Source: Micromonospora sp. KC723
Lineage (GTDB): Bacteria > Actinomycetota > Actinomycetes > Mycobacteriales > Micromonosporaceae
Reading direction: 5' to 3'
Assembly: GCF_004348595.1 (NCBI RefSeq)
Contig: NZ_SMKD01000012.1
Coordinates: 1 to 64,000 of the forward strand
DNA: 64,000 nt
The notes below the pieces were generated by a model that was not told where the DNA came from, did not search any database, and saw nothing but the letters and a program-made list of their open reading frames with translations. Each line of letters begins with the position of its first letter. Within the stretch, counting starts at the first letter, position 1. The translations under genes were made by a program, and so were the position numbers. This document shows, in pieces, positions 55,075 through 63,775 of this stretch.

Positions 55075-56279
55075 GTCTTCGCCGTTGCGTCGGCATCCCC
55101 AGCGCCGACTTCCTCGCCACCTGCTACGGGGCCCGGCACCTGCACAGTCCCGCCCTCGACCCGACGCACTTCGCCGACCTGCTCACTCCCGACACCGTCG
55201 ACCGGTTGCTCGCCGACACCGGGCTGCGCACCACCTCCGTACGGTTGGTCCGCGACGGCAGGGAGATCCCCGCCCCGGCCATCGCGGAGCGCGGCGACGG
55301 CCCGACCGAGCCCGGCTACGTCGACACCGACCGTGTCCGCGCCGAGATAGCCACGGGGTCCACCCTCATCCTGCGCTCCCTGCACCGCTACCACCCGCCC
55401 GTGCGCCGGCTGGCCCACCACCTCGCCACCGACCTCGGCGCGCCCGTACGCGTCAACGCGTTCATCACACCCCCCGACGCCACCGGCGTCGACCTGCACT
55501 ACGACGTGCAGGACGTGTTCGTGCTCCAGATCACCGGCACGAAACTCTGGCACCTGCGCACCCCGCCGATCAGCCGGCCCCTGCCCGGGCAGGCGTGGTT
55601 CGACCAGCCGGCCGCCCGCCGTGCCCGCCTGGTGCGGTCCAGCACGGACCTCGCCGACATCCTGCTGTCGGCCGGTGACAGCCTCTACCTGCCCCGGGGC
55701 ACCATGCACGCCCCACGTACCCAACAGGACCTGTCGATCCACCTGACCATCGCGGTCAGCGTCCTGACCCGCCACGACCTGCTGCGACGTCTCCTCGACG
55801 CCGCCGCGGACGATCCCTGGTACCGCGAACACCTCACCCTGTCCGCGCTGGAGGCCGACCCTCAGGCCGCGGGTGACCTGCTGGCCGAGGTCGCCCGCCG
55901 GCTGGCCGGGACCGCCGGGGACACCCCCGTCGCGCCCCTGCTGTGGGGGCTGCGCCGCGAGGCGTTCCGGGACCTGCCCGCCGAGCCGGTCCCGGTGCTG
56001 CCCAGCACCGGCGCCCGCGAGCCCCACGCGTACCGGCTCCGCCCCGGCGCCCAGTACACGGTCACCCACGTGGACGCCGGACTCCTCCTCCAGGTCCCCG
56101 GCAAGGAGGTCCAGCTTCCCGCCGCCACCGCCTCGGTCTTCGACACGTTGCGCGGCCACGGCCGCATCACCACGGGAGAGTTGACCGAGGCCGTCGGCGT
56201 CGACGGCAGCCGCACCTTCGCCGGCCTGCTCGTCGAGCTCAACCTGGTCCGGCCGGACGATCCCGATCCGGCCACATGA
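55071..56279 (+). CDS. JmjC/cupin-type Fe(II)/2-oxoglutarate oxygenase-like protein
   Basis: A 402-residue protein of the cupin_4/YcfD-like group of hydroxylases. The metal triad appears as H-Y-D in DLHYDVQDVFVLQITGTKLW (near residue 144) and the distal His in GTMHAP (near residue 213). A C-terminal winged-helix-like part follows (LPAATASVFDTLRGHGRITT near residues 347-366). ATG 55071 overlaps the dehydrogenase stop. Family members hydroxylate His or Arg of ribosomal proteins or RiPP peptides; here the peptide encoded next door, which has HH, is the obvious candidate substrate (inference). Confidence 0.78.
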   Translation: MSLRRCVGIPSADFLATCYGARHLHSPALDPTHFADLLTPDTVDRLLADTGLRTTSVRLVRDGREIPAPAIAERGDGPTEPGYVDTDRVRAEIATGSTLILRSLHRYHPPVRRLAHHLATDLGAPVRVNAFITPPDATGVDLHYDVQDVFVLQITGTKLWHLRTPPISRPLPGQAWFDQPAARRARLVRSSTDLADILLSAGDSLYLPRGTMHAPRTQQDLSIHLTIAVSVLTRHDLLRRLLDAAADDPWYREHLTLSALEADPQAAGDLLAEVARRLAGTAGDTPVAPLLWGLRREAFRDLPAEPVPVLPSTGAREPHAYRLRPGAQYTVTHVDAGLLLQVPGKEVQLPAATASVFDTLRGHGRITTGELTEAVGVDGSRTFAGLLVELNLVRPDDPDPAT

Positions 56280-56376
56280 CCGCCTCCCACCGGCGGGCAC
56301 CACGACGGCGACCCGGTGCGGGGCCGGGAAGCACACCCAACGGGCACGCCCACGACGACCGGAGCCGCCGCACCCC

Positions 56377-57636
56377 ATGAGCGCACCCACCAGCCCCGCC
56401 CCGACCCGCACCGCCGGCAAGCTGTACCAGCACCCGCGGTTCCTGCGGGTGTGGGCCAGCCAGTCAGCGGGAGCGGTCGCCGACCAGATCCTGCCGGTCG
56501 CGTTCGCCCTCTACGCCGTGCACCGTGGCGCGGGTGCCGGCACCATCGCCGTCATCCTCGCCGGCCGCGCCGTCGCCCTCGTGGTGTGCCTGCTCGCCGG
56601 GGGCATCCTCGCCGACCGCGTCTCCCGGCCCCGGATCCTGTTCACCGCCGACGTGCTCCGCGCCGCCGTCGTCCTCGGCGCCCTGCTCACCCTCGACCGG
56701 CTGCCGCTGGCCGCGCTCGGCATCGTCACCGCGTTGTCCGGCGCCGCCGAGGCCCTGTCCCGGCCGGCCATGCGCTCCCTGATCCCCGCGCTGCTCCCGT
56801 CGGGGCTGCTGGAGCGGGGCAACGCCCTGGTGGCCGCGGTGCAGCGCTCCGCGACCCTGGCCGGGGCGCTCGCGGGAGCCGCGATCGTCGCCGCCGTCGG
56901 CATCCACGCCGCTCTGGGGCTGGCCGCCGTCCTGTTCGGGACCGGCGCGCTGGCGGTGCTGGGGGTCCGCGACGCCACCGCAGCCCGGGCGCGAACGAGT
57001 GTGCTGGCCGACGCCGCGGCCGGGATCGACACCGTCCGGCGACGTCCCTGGGTACTCGCGGTCATGGGCGCCGTGGCGGTCCAACTCTTCGCCGGCACCG
57101 CACCCACCCTGACGCTGTTGCCGCTGGTCGCCGCCGAGCGCCTCGGCGGGGAGCTCGCCTACGGGGTCGTGCTCGGCGCGTTGGCGGCCGGCGCCCTGCC
57201 GGCCATCGCGGTGGCCAGCAGGTGGCGGCCCCGCCATCCGGGCGCGGTGAGCATGCTGGCGCTCACCAGCTACGCCGCCCTGCCCGCCAGCCTCGCCTTC
57301 GCGCTGCCCCTGCCGGTCACCGCGCTCTGCTTCGCCGCCGGCGGGTTCGCCGTGGAGCTGTACTTCATCTACTGGCTGTCCGCGCTGCAGCGCGAGATCC
57401 CCGCCGAGGTGCTCGGCAAGACCCTCGCCCTCGACCAGCTCAGCGCCTTCGCCCTGCTGCCGGTCGGCTACGCCCTCACCGGGCCGGCCGTCGCCGCGCT
57501 CGGTGCGCGACCCACGCTCGTCGTGGCGGCGGTCCTGACCGCGGTGGCCAGCGCCGCCGCCCTGCTGGTCCCCGGCGTCAGTGCCTTCCGTGACCCCGTC
57601 CAGCCGGCGGCGCGGGACTCGCCGACGACTGCCTGA
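56377..57636 (+). CDS. MFS transporter 1 of the RiPP locus
   Basis: A 419-residue major facilitator with 12 hydrophobic segments and the cytoplasmic-loop motif GGILADRVSRPRIL between segments 2 and 3. It lies 97 bp after the oxygenase gene on the same strand and is the likely exporter of the product, or an immunity pump. GGAG precedes the ATG. Similar in layout to the second MFS protein of the locus but not a close copy. Confidence 0.85.
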   Translation: MSAPTSPAPTRTAGKLYQHPRFLRVWASQSAGAVADQILPVAFALYAVHRGAGAGTIAVILAGRAVALVVCLLAGGILADRVSRPRILFTADVLRAAVVLGALLTLDRLPLAALGIVTALSGAAEALSRPAMRSLIPALLPSGLLERGNALVAAVQRSATLAGALAGAAIVAAVGIHAALGLAAVLFGTGALAVLGVRDATAARARTSVLADAAAGIDTVRRRPWVLAVMGAVAVQLFAGTAPTLTLLPLVAAERLGGELAYGVVLGALAAGALPAIAVASRWRPRHPGAVSMLALTSYAALPASLAFALPLPVTALCFAAGGFAVELYFIYWLSALQREIPAEVLGKTLALDQLSAFALLPVGYALTGPAVAALGARPTLVVAAVLTAVASAAALLVPGVSAFRDPVQPAARDSPTTA

Positions 57637-57755
57637 CCCGAGCGCCGGAACGGGTCCGCCCGGGCGTGCGCGGATCGGGTCGGCCGCTGCGGGGCCGGTT
57701 CGTGGCGCGTCGGTCCGGCGGCCGGCGACGGATGTGCCCCGGCGGGCGGCGGTGA

Positions 57756-58346
57756 TCAGTCCGGCAGCAGCCGGCGCAGGACGCCCTTGGCGGTGGCGAC
57801 GGTGCGGTACGACTGCACGAGGTACGAGCCGAGCACGATGTTCGCGCCGGCCAGCACGGGCACGGCGTACTGGGCGATCCGCTGGCGGCGCTGCCACCGG
57901 GCGATCTCGTCCGGGGTGTTGCCGGTCGGGATGGTCGCGTCCTCGACCTCCAGGTGTTCGCCGCGCTGCTGGACCTCCTCGGCGAGCTGGCCGATCCGGC
58001 TGCCGCAGTAGGCGGCGTAGGCCGTGGCGGCAGCGCCGATCAGCGCCGTGCCGGCCTTCGCCGCGCCCACGGACGCGAAACCCTTCTGCAACGCCAGTCG
58101 GCGCCGGCCGGTCCGGGTGAGCTGCATGCCGGCGAGCAGGGTGGCGCCGATGCCGAGCCACTGCACGGGGCCGAAGCGGCTCCAGGCGGACTCGGCCACG
58201 CGGATGCGGTCGATGCCCTGGGCCAGGTCGCTGCCGGACTTGTTCACCCCGGCGACACCCATGACGGTGCCGCCGAACCACAACGCCGACCCGACGTCGT
58301 GGACCGCCTGGGCGACGGCGTGGTTGTCGGTCGCGGTCATCTGCAT
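57756..58346 (-). CDS. Conserved membrane protein of unknown function
   Basis: A 196-residue protein with three or four hydrophobic segments (ALWFGGTVMGVAGV, WLGIGATLLAGMQL, GTALIGAAATAYAAY, YAVPVLAGANIVLGSYLVQS). No enzymatic motif recognised; such proteins are common single-gene units in actinobacteria. ATG 58346 is supported by GAAGGAG 7 nt upstream. It separates the two halves of the RiPP locus and is probably not part of it. Confidence 0.7.
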   Translation of the reverse strand: MQMTATDNHAVAQAVHDVGSALWFGGTVMGVAGVNKSGSDLAQGIDRIRVAESAWSRFGPVQWLGIGATLLAGMQLTRTGRRRLALQKGFASVGAAKAGTALIGAAATAYAAYCGSRIGQLAEEVQQRGEHLEVEDATIPTGNTPDEIARWQRRQRIAQYAVPVLAGANIVLGSYLVQSYRTVATAKGVLRRLLPD

Positions 58347-58565
58347 GATCGGGCTCCTTCGGCTCGGCGTACGGGTGTCAGGTCGATATCCCACCGTAGG
58401 ATTCCGAAAAAGTCTTCGGACCGCTTTCCGGGCAAACCACCTCTTTTCGTGACCGAGGCGGTGGCGCGGCCCTTCCCGTCCTGCGGGTGGGAACGAGCGA
58501 CTCGATCTGCCGTACCGGCGCCTCCGACCGTGTGACGCGCCCGGGACGGGTCGGCCCCATCCCCC

Positions 58566-59819
58566 TCATGCCGCCCCCGGGGACGGGTCGAGTCGGCCCC
58601 GGCGCAGCAGCGCCAGCCACGCGGCGCCGGCGACCACCATGAGGGCGCCGGCGGCGACGGCCACCAGCCCGGGCGGGTGCCGGTCGACCAGGATGCCGCC
58701 GGCGAGCGAGGACAGTGCCAGGGCCCCGGTGGCGGTGGCGCTCCACAGCGCCATGAGTCGGCCGCGTACGGCGTTGTCGGCGTGGTGCAGCAGGATGGCG
58801 ATGGCCACCGGGCCGTACAGGACGTCGGCGGCGGAGGCGATCGCCCAGCAGGTGAGGGCGATGCCGACCCCGGGTGCCAGTCCGAACGCGATCGTGGCCA
58901 GCCCCTCTCCCAGGCAGGACAACCCGAGCACGGTCAGTTGCCGCCGGGTTGGCAGCCGCTGGATGCGGGCGGCGGCCCACAGCAGGACGGCGGCGCCGGT
59001 GATTCCCTGCGCGGCGTAGAACCAGCCGACGCCGCCGTCGCCGAGCCGGTAGGTCCGGGTGGCGAGGAAGGTCATGGTCACGATCGCCGCGCCGAGGCCG
59101 AGGCAGAACAGGGCTTCGACGATCAGCAGGGCGCGGACCTGCCGGTGCCGCAGCGCGTGCCGCACGCCGGCGGCGAGCGCGGCGAGGATGCTGTCGCGGC
59201 GGGTCGCGTCGGTGCCACCGTGGCGCTGGCCGCCGCGTGCCCGCAGGGTGCACCAGGCGGAGACGAGGAACGACACCGCGTTGATGGCGAACGCCCACCG
59301 CCAGCCGAACACGCCCACCGCCGCCGCGCCGGCCAGCCCACCCACCGCCTGGAGCAGCAGGCCGTTGACCTGGACCAACGCCCCGAACAGCACGTACTCG
59401 CCGGGCTCGACCAGGCTCGGCATCCACGCGTTGCGGGCGGCCTGGAACGTGAAGCCCGTCGCGGCCGAGACGAATGTCAGCGGATAGACCAGCCAGGTCC
59501 GGTCGGGGCTGTCGGCGAGCAGGAAGGCACCGGCGAGTCCGGCGAGGGCCAGGTCGGTGACCACCATGAGGGTGCGGCGGTCGATCCGGTCGGCGAGGAC
59601 GCCGGCGAAGCCTCCGACGAGGACCCCCGGCAGGTACCGCAGGGCGAGGGTGGCTCCGGCGGCCAGGGCGGCGCCGGTGTGGTGGTAGACCATCGCGAAC
59701 ACGGCGACGGCGCTGAACCACCCCCCGCACACGCTGATCAGGTTGCCCAGCCAGAGCCAACGGAAATCGGTGCGTTCGGAGAGGACGCGGAGCATCCCGG
59801 GCGCGGCGATGGCGGTCAC
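58566..59819 (-). CDS. MFS transporter 2 of the RiPP locus
   Basis: A 417-residue major facilitator (enterobactin-exporter-like group) with 12 segments and the loop GGFAGVLADRIDRRTLM. Divergent from the 33-codon peptide gene; a Zur-box-like site lies 42 bp upstream of its ATG, so zinc could control both directions. Probably exports the peptide product. The 219 bp after its stop contain only a small hairpin (TCCGAA/TTCGGA near 58403-58420) and no gene. Confidence 0.85.
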   Translation of the reverse strand: MTAIAAPGMLRVLSERTDFRWLWLGNLISVCGGWFSAVAVFAMVYHHTGAALAAGATLALRYLPGVLVGGFAGVLADRIDRRTLMVVTDLALAGLAGAFLLADSPDRTWLVYPLTFVSAATGFTFQAARNAWMPSLVEPGEYVLFGALVQVNGLLLQAVGGLAGAAAVGVFGWRWAFAINAVSFLVSAWCTLRARGGQRHGGTDATRRDSILAALAAGVRHALRHRQVRALLIVEALFCLGLGAAIVTMTFLATRTYRLGDGGVGWFYAAQGITGAAVLLWAAARIQRLPTRRQLTVLGLSCLGEGLATIAFGLAPGVGIALTCWAIASAADVLYGPVAIAILLHHADNAVRGRLMALWSATATGALALSSLAGGILVDRHPPGLVAVAAGALMVVAGAAWLALLRRGRLDPSPGAA

Positions 59820-59860
59820 GCGCCGAGCCTAGTGAAATCGACGATCGTTCCCAAGAGTGT

Positions 59861-59875
59861 TGACAATCATTTTCG
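59861..59875. promoter_or_regulatory. Zur (zinc uptake regulator) box
   Basis: TGACAATCATTTTCG matches 13 of 15 positions of the actinobacterial Zur box TGAAAATCATTTTCA. It is embedded in a longer GTTG...CAAC dyad (59859-59880). It overlaps a TTGACA (59860-59865) that could be the -35 of the peptide operon promoter, so bound Zur would block it. The site is between two divergent genes of the RiPP locus. Confidence 0.65.
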
Positions 59876-60053
59876 ACAACTGGCATGGTGTGGGCGGCCC
59901 ACGGTCAGTGACCGACGGTTCACTGGTCCGGAGATGCCGATGGAGTGCGGCGCCAGCCACGCCGCGCTCGTCGCGAGCCAACGGGACGCCGACGCGCTGC
60001 TGGCCGGCCCCGTCGGAGAAGCCGCTCACGAGTACGGAGGGGAGGTGACATCC

Positions 60054-60155
60054 ATGAAGGTCGAGAAGCTCACGGTGCAGGCGGTCCGCGCCTCGGTGCA
60101 CACGTCGAACCACGCGACGCTGCGCAACGCCAGCGTCGCCTGGCGCAAGCGGTGA
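60054..60155 (+). CDS. Thirty-three-residue peptide, putative TOMM precursor 2
   Basis: ATG 60054 is preceded by GGAGGTGA, close to an ideal ribosome site. The 33-residue peptide begins MKVEKLTVQAVRAS and has a His/Thr/Ser-rich middle (HTSNHAT) and a basic end (WRKR). Six Ser/Thr residues and no Cys imply (methyl)oxazolines rather than thiazolines. The same frame is open upstream to ATG 59940 (GGAG 6 nt before), which would give a 71-residue precursor with an Ala-rich acidic leader. A 14-bp hairpin and the azoline-forming genes follow. Precursor role inferred from position. Confidence 0.6.
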   Translation: MKVEKLTVQAVRASVHTSNHATLRNASVAWRKR

Positions 60156-60190
60156 CGCCGCCGAGCCGGCTCCCCCTGGGCCGGTGAACC

Positions 60191-60227
60191 GGGGGTGCGT
60201 GGGCGGATGTGGCGCCCACGCACCCCC
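60191..60227 (+). terminator. Attenuator-like hairpin after peptide gene 2
   Basis: GGGGGTGCGTGGGC and GCCCACGCACCCCC form a perfect 14-bp stem with a 9-nt loop, 35 bp after the peptide stop and 28 bp before the next gene. Same arrangement as after peptide gene 1. Confidence 0.75.
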
Positions 60228-60255
60228 TCCAAGGCTAGAGCCCTGATGAGGAGCT

Positions 60256-61050
60256 ATGGACTGGTCCCTGGCCGACCGCCCGCCGCGTCTCGCGCGGGGC
60301 ACCGCCGTCGTCCCCACGACGGACGGCTTTCTGCTGGTCACGCCGACCGAGGACTTCATCACCGTCGACGTCGAGCCAGGACGCCGGGATCTGGTGGCAT
60401 CCCTGCTGTCCGGGGAACTCAGCCCCGGGGCGGCGGTCGCGCGCGACGCCGACGCCGCCGGGTTGCTCGACGCGCTGGCCGCCGAGGGGCTCCTCGCGGG
60501 GGAGGAGGTGGAAGCCACCACCGGGCCGGTGGTCCTGCTGGGCGACGGCGTCCTGGTCGAGCATCTGGGCGACCTGCTGGACACCGTGCGCACCGACGAC
60601 ATCGGCGGCGCGACGCTGGTCGTCGCGTGCGCCGACTGGCTGCCCGACGCCCGCTGGCGTGGCCTGGACGCCGACTGTGCCGCCGCCGGAATCGCGTGGC
60701 ACCGCGGCTACGCCGAGGGTGGACGCTGGTACGCCGGGCCGCTGTCCGTACCGGGCGCCGGGCCGAGCTACGCCGACCTGCGGCTGCGGCGGCTGGCCGC
60801 CAGCCCGTTCCCCGACCAGCTGCTGGCCTACTGGGCGTGGCTCGACGCCGGCGGCCGGCCGGCCGGCCCGCCCGACCCGGCGGGAGCGGCGGTGGCGGCG
60901 GGCCTCATCGCCGCCGACGTGCGGGCGTACCTGTCGGGCCGACCCGTCCCGGGCGAGCGGACACAGTACGGGGTGGACGTCCACGCCGGGATCGTCCGGC
61001 GGCACCCGGTGCTGCCGGTGCCCCGGGACGTGATGGTGCAGACGCCGTGA
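60256..61050 (+). CDS. TOMM leader-binding/cyclodehydratase partner protein (RRE plus Ocin-ThiF-like)
   Basis: A 264-residue protein. Residues 1-85 resemble a RiPP recognition element (winged helix; GFLLVTPTEDFITVDVEPGR, LLDALAAEGLL), and the rest is a reduced E1/ThiF-like domain with GPVVLLGDGVLVEHLGDLL near residue 95 and the late RRLAASPFPDQLLAYWAWLD motif. Such proteins bind the precursor leader and present it to YcaO enzymes. ATG 60256 with GAGGAG 3 nt upstream. Overlaps the next gene by GTGA. Confidence 0.75.
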   Translation: MDWSLADRPPRLARGTAVVPTTDGFLLVTPTEDFITVDVEPGRRDLVASLLSGELSPGAAVARDADAAGLLDALAAEGLLAGEEVEATTGPVVLLGDGVLVEHLGDLLDTVRTDDIGGATLVVACADWLPDARWRGLDADCAAAGIAWHRGYAEGGRWYAGPLSVPGAGPSYADLRLRRLAASPFPDQLLAYWAWLDAGGRPAGPPDPAGAAVAAGLIAADVRAYLSGRPVPGERTQYGVDVHAGIVRRHPVLPVPRDVMVQTP

Positions 61051-62399
61051 ACATCCAGGTCGGTCTCGACATGTCCGGCCTGGTCACCGACGTGTGGCGG
61101 CCCGACGGGCCGGCGACCGCCGTGCTGGTGCGCACCCCGTACGGCACGCCGGGACTGTGGCCGGAGGCGGCGGCGTACGCGGCGGCCGGGTACGCCGTGG
61201 TGCTCCAGGACGTGCGCGGACGGTTCCGCTCCACGGGCCGGTTTGTCGCCGGGGCCGACGAGACCGCCGACGGGCGTGCCGCCGTCGACTGGGTCACCCG
61301 CCAGCCCTGGTCGGACGGGCGGGTGGTGCTCGCCGGCACCGGGTACGAGGCGTACACCGCGTGGTGTGCCAGCGGCCATCCGGCGGTGGCCGGGGTGGTC
61401 AGCCGGCAGCCGTGGCCGGCGGGCGACGGGTGCCCGCCGGTGGACGCCGAGCTGTGGTGGCGTACCGAGCACGGCACCGGCCGCTTCGGCCACCCGGGCC
61501 TGACCCCGCTGGCGGCGGCCGTCGCCGACCTGCCGCTGGACGACGAGGAGCTGCCCGACCGTTGGCCGGTCGACATCTGGCCGTGGCCGCCGAGCGCCGC
61601 CGACGTCGCGACGCCCAGCCGGCGCGTCGACGAGGCGGTGGCGCGGTGCCGGGCGCCGTCGCTGCACATCGGTAGCTGGTACTGCCGGTCGGCGGCGGCG
61701 ACCCTGCGGCACGCGGCGCTCGCCACCGGGGCCACCTGCGTGGTCGGCGGCTGGGTTTCGCCGTTGACCCACGAGCTGTCCGCCGAGTGCGCGATCGACG
61801 TGCCGGTCGACCCGGACCCGTCGGACCTCACGCTGCGGTGGCTCACCGGCACGTGCGACGGTTCCCGGACGCTCTGGTTGGGCAGTGGGGCGTGGCGACC
61901 CGGCTCCCCGGTGCCCACGCCCGCCCGCGCCCGGACGCTGATCGCGTCCACCCGCCCGGACGTGCTGACCGCCGACCCGGCCCGGCCGTACCCGTCGCTG
62001 CCGCACTCGGCCGACCTCGGCCAGCTCACGGGCGTTCCCGACGTACTGGTCGCGACGGTGGTGGGCCCACTGGCCTACCACGGTCACGCCACCTGCGTGG
62101 TCTCCGGCCGGGCGGACGCCCCGTCGCGGCTCGTCGCGACCCTCGTCCACGAAACCCCGGCCGGAGTGCGCACGGTGCTGACCGACGGCGCCACGGCGGT
62201 CCCCGACGGACCCTGGACGGTCGTGATCACCTGCCAACCGGTCGCCGTGGAGCTGCCCCCGAAGCACCGCCTGCGGCTGGAACTGACCACCAGCCGGTAT
62301 CCCCGGCACCCCCGACCACCCGTGCCGGCGACGCTCACCATCGACACCTTCGCGCTGCGCACACCCACCCCGCAGGAGGGTCAACCGTGGACGCTCTGA
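61047..62399 (+). CDS. CocE/NonD-family alpha/beta hydrolase lacking the nucleophile serine
   Basis: A 450-residue X-Pro dipeptidyl-peptidase/CocE-like protein: VLVRTPYGTPG, VVLQDVRGRFRSTGRF, and a C-terminal jelly-roll domain. The nucleophile elbow, normally G-x-S-Y, reads AGTGYEAYTAW with Gly at residue 99 where Ser is expected, so ordinary hydrolase activity should be lost. Downstream Asp and His positions are less certain. GTG 61047 overlaps the previous stop. It may be a scaffold, or act on the peptide in a non-hydrolytic way. Confidence 0.78.
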   Translation: MNIQVGLDMSGLVTDVWRPDGPATAVLVRTPYGTPGLWPEAAAYAAAGYAVVLQDVRGRFRSTGRFVAGADETADGRAAVDWVTRQPWSDGRVVLAGTGYEAYTAWCASGHPAVAGVVSRQPWPAGDGCPPVDAELWWRTEHGTGRFGHPGLTPLAAAVADLPLDDEELPDRWPVDIWPWPPSAADVATPSRRVDEAVARCRAPSLHIGSWYCRSAAATLRHAALATGATCVVGGWVSPLTHELSAECAIDVPVDPDPSDLTLRWLTGTCDGSRTLWLGSGAWRPGSPVPTPARARTLIASTRPDVLTADPARPYPSLPHSADLGQLTGVPDVLVATVVGPLAYHGHATCVVSGRADAPSRLVATLVHETPAGVRTVLTDGATAVPDGPWTVVITCQPVAVELPPKHRLRLELTTSRYPRHPRPPVPATLTIDTFALRTPTPQEGQPWTL

Positions 62400-63775
62400 T
62401 CGACACCCGCACCGGCGTCGTGCGGGGCACCGTCCGGCTGCCGGCGGAGCAGTGGTGGCCGCACGGCCTCGACGTGGTGGTCGCCGACGTGGCCGACATG
62501 ATGCGCCACCTGCCCTGGCCGGCCGACCGGGTCGCCACCGGCACCGCGTTCGCCGATCCCGAGCAGGCCCGCAGGTCCGCCGTGGGTGAGGCGGTCGAAC
62601 GCTACTGCGGCAACTTCGTGCCCGCCGGGCTGAGCCGGGCCAGCCACCGGCAGCTGGTCGCCAGGGGAGATCGCGCTGTCGACCCGGCCACGCTGGCGCT
62701 GCACTCGCCGACCCAGTACGCGCAGCCCGACTTCCCGTTCGAGCCCTTCACCGCCGACGTGGAGGTGCTGTGGACGGCAGGCTACCGGCTGTCCGACGGC
62801 GCCCCGACGGCCGTGCCGGCCTCCCTGGTCTACGTCAACTGGCTGATTCCGCCCCGTCAGGACGAACCGCGTACCAACTTCTCGATGCTGTCCGGGCTGG
62901 CGGCCGGGCCCACCCGTACCGCCGCGGAGACCGCCGCGCTGGAGGAGGTGATCGAGCGGGACGCCACCATGATCTGGTGGGCCAACGCGATCCCCGCCCG
63001 CCCGGTCGACGTGACCCATCCCGCGCTGTCCCGCCTGCTGGTGCCGGACCCGGAGCGGGGACCGGGCTGGGCCAGGGCCGCCGGCACCTCGGTCGACATC
63101 CGGTACCGGGTGATCGCCATCCCGACCGTGTTCGACGTCCCGGTCATCGGGGTGCTGCTCGACGACCCCGACCTGCGGATCACCGCCGTCGGCGTCGCCG
63201 CCCGCCCCGAGCCGGCGTCGGCGGTCGCCAAGGCCCTCGCCGAGGCGGTGACCCTGCGCCGGTACGCGGTGGGCCTGCTCGACCCGGACGGTGAGATCTG
63301 GCAGGCGGCCGGGACCGGGCTCATCGACGGCACCGTCTTCCATCCCTGGCGCGCCGACCGGTGCTACCTGCGCTCGTACCGCCCGGACTGGTCCGACGTG
63401 GTGGACCTCGGTTGCCACGGCCAGCTCTGGCTCGATCCCGCCCTGCGCGCGCACCTGCACCCGATCACCGACGGCGACGAGCTAGTCGGGCTCGACGACC
63501 TGCCGCACCTCGACGGTGACATCCGGGCCGCCTACCTGCGCCGCCTGGCCGCCCAGGGCATCGAGGCGGTCGCCGTGGACGTGACGACCCCGGACGCCGC
63601 GACCGCCGGGATCCGCGTGGTACGGGTGGTGGCTCCCGGCGCCTACGGCAACCCGCCGGCCGCCTACCCGTTCCTCGGCGGCGACCGGCTCTACACCGAC
63701 CCGGTCCGCCTCGGCCTGCGCGCGACACCGCTGCCCGAGGCGGACGTCAACCGCGTCCCCCTCCCGCACACATGA
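62387..63775 (+). CDS. YcaO cyclodehydratase
   Basis: A 462-residue YcaO-domain enzyme, which uses ATP to turn Ser/Thr/Cys into azolines. ATP/Mg motifs are seen as S64-AVG-E68-AV-E71-R72 and E181-TAA-LEE-VIE-R190, and ALAEAVTLRR near residue 285. The C-terminus PLPEADVNRVPLPHT is a shortened version of the usual PxPxP tail. GTG 62387 (GGAGGG upstream) lies 13 bp before the end of the previous gene. Partner protein is probably the RRE protein upstream. A second YcaO follows with ATGA overlap. Confidence 0.85.
   Translation: MDALIDTRTGVVRGTVRLPAEQWWPHGLDVVVADVADMMRHLPWPADRVATGTAFADPEQARRSAVGEAVERYCGNFVPAGLSRASHRQLVARGDRAVDPATLALHSPTQYAQPDFPFEPFTADVEVLWTAGYRLSDGAPTAVPASLVYVNWLIPPRQDEPRTNFSMLSGLAAGPTRTAAETAALEEVIERDATMIWWANAIPARPVDVTHPALSRLLVPDPERGPGWARAAGTSVDIRYRVIAIPTVFDVPVIGVLLDDPDLRITAVGVAARPEPASAVAKALAEAVTLRRYAVGLLDPDGEIWQAAGTGLIDGTVFHPWRADRCYLRSYRPDWSDVVDLGCHGQLWLDPALRAHLHPITDGDELVGLDDLPHLDGDIRAAYLRRLAAQGIEAVAVDVTTPDAATAGIRVVRVVAPGAYGNPPAAYPFLGGDRLYTDPVRLGLRATPLPEADVNRVPLPHT

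Noticed and set aside
57756..58346. Membrane protein as a RiPP immunity or tailoring gene
   Set aside because: It has its own start signals, runs opposite to the peptide operons and has no link other than position.
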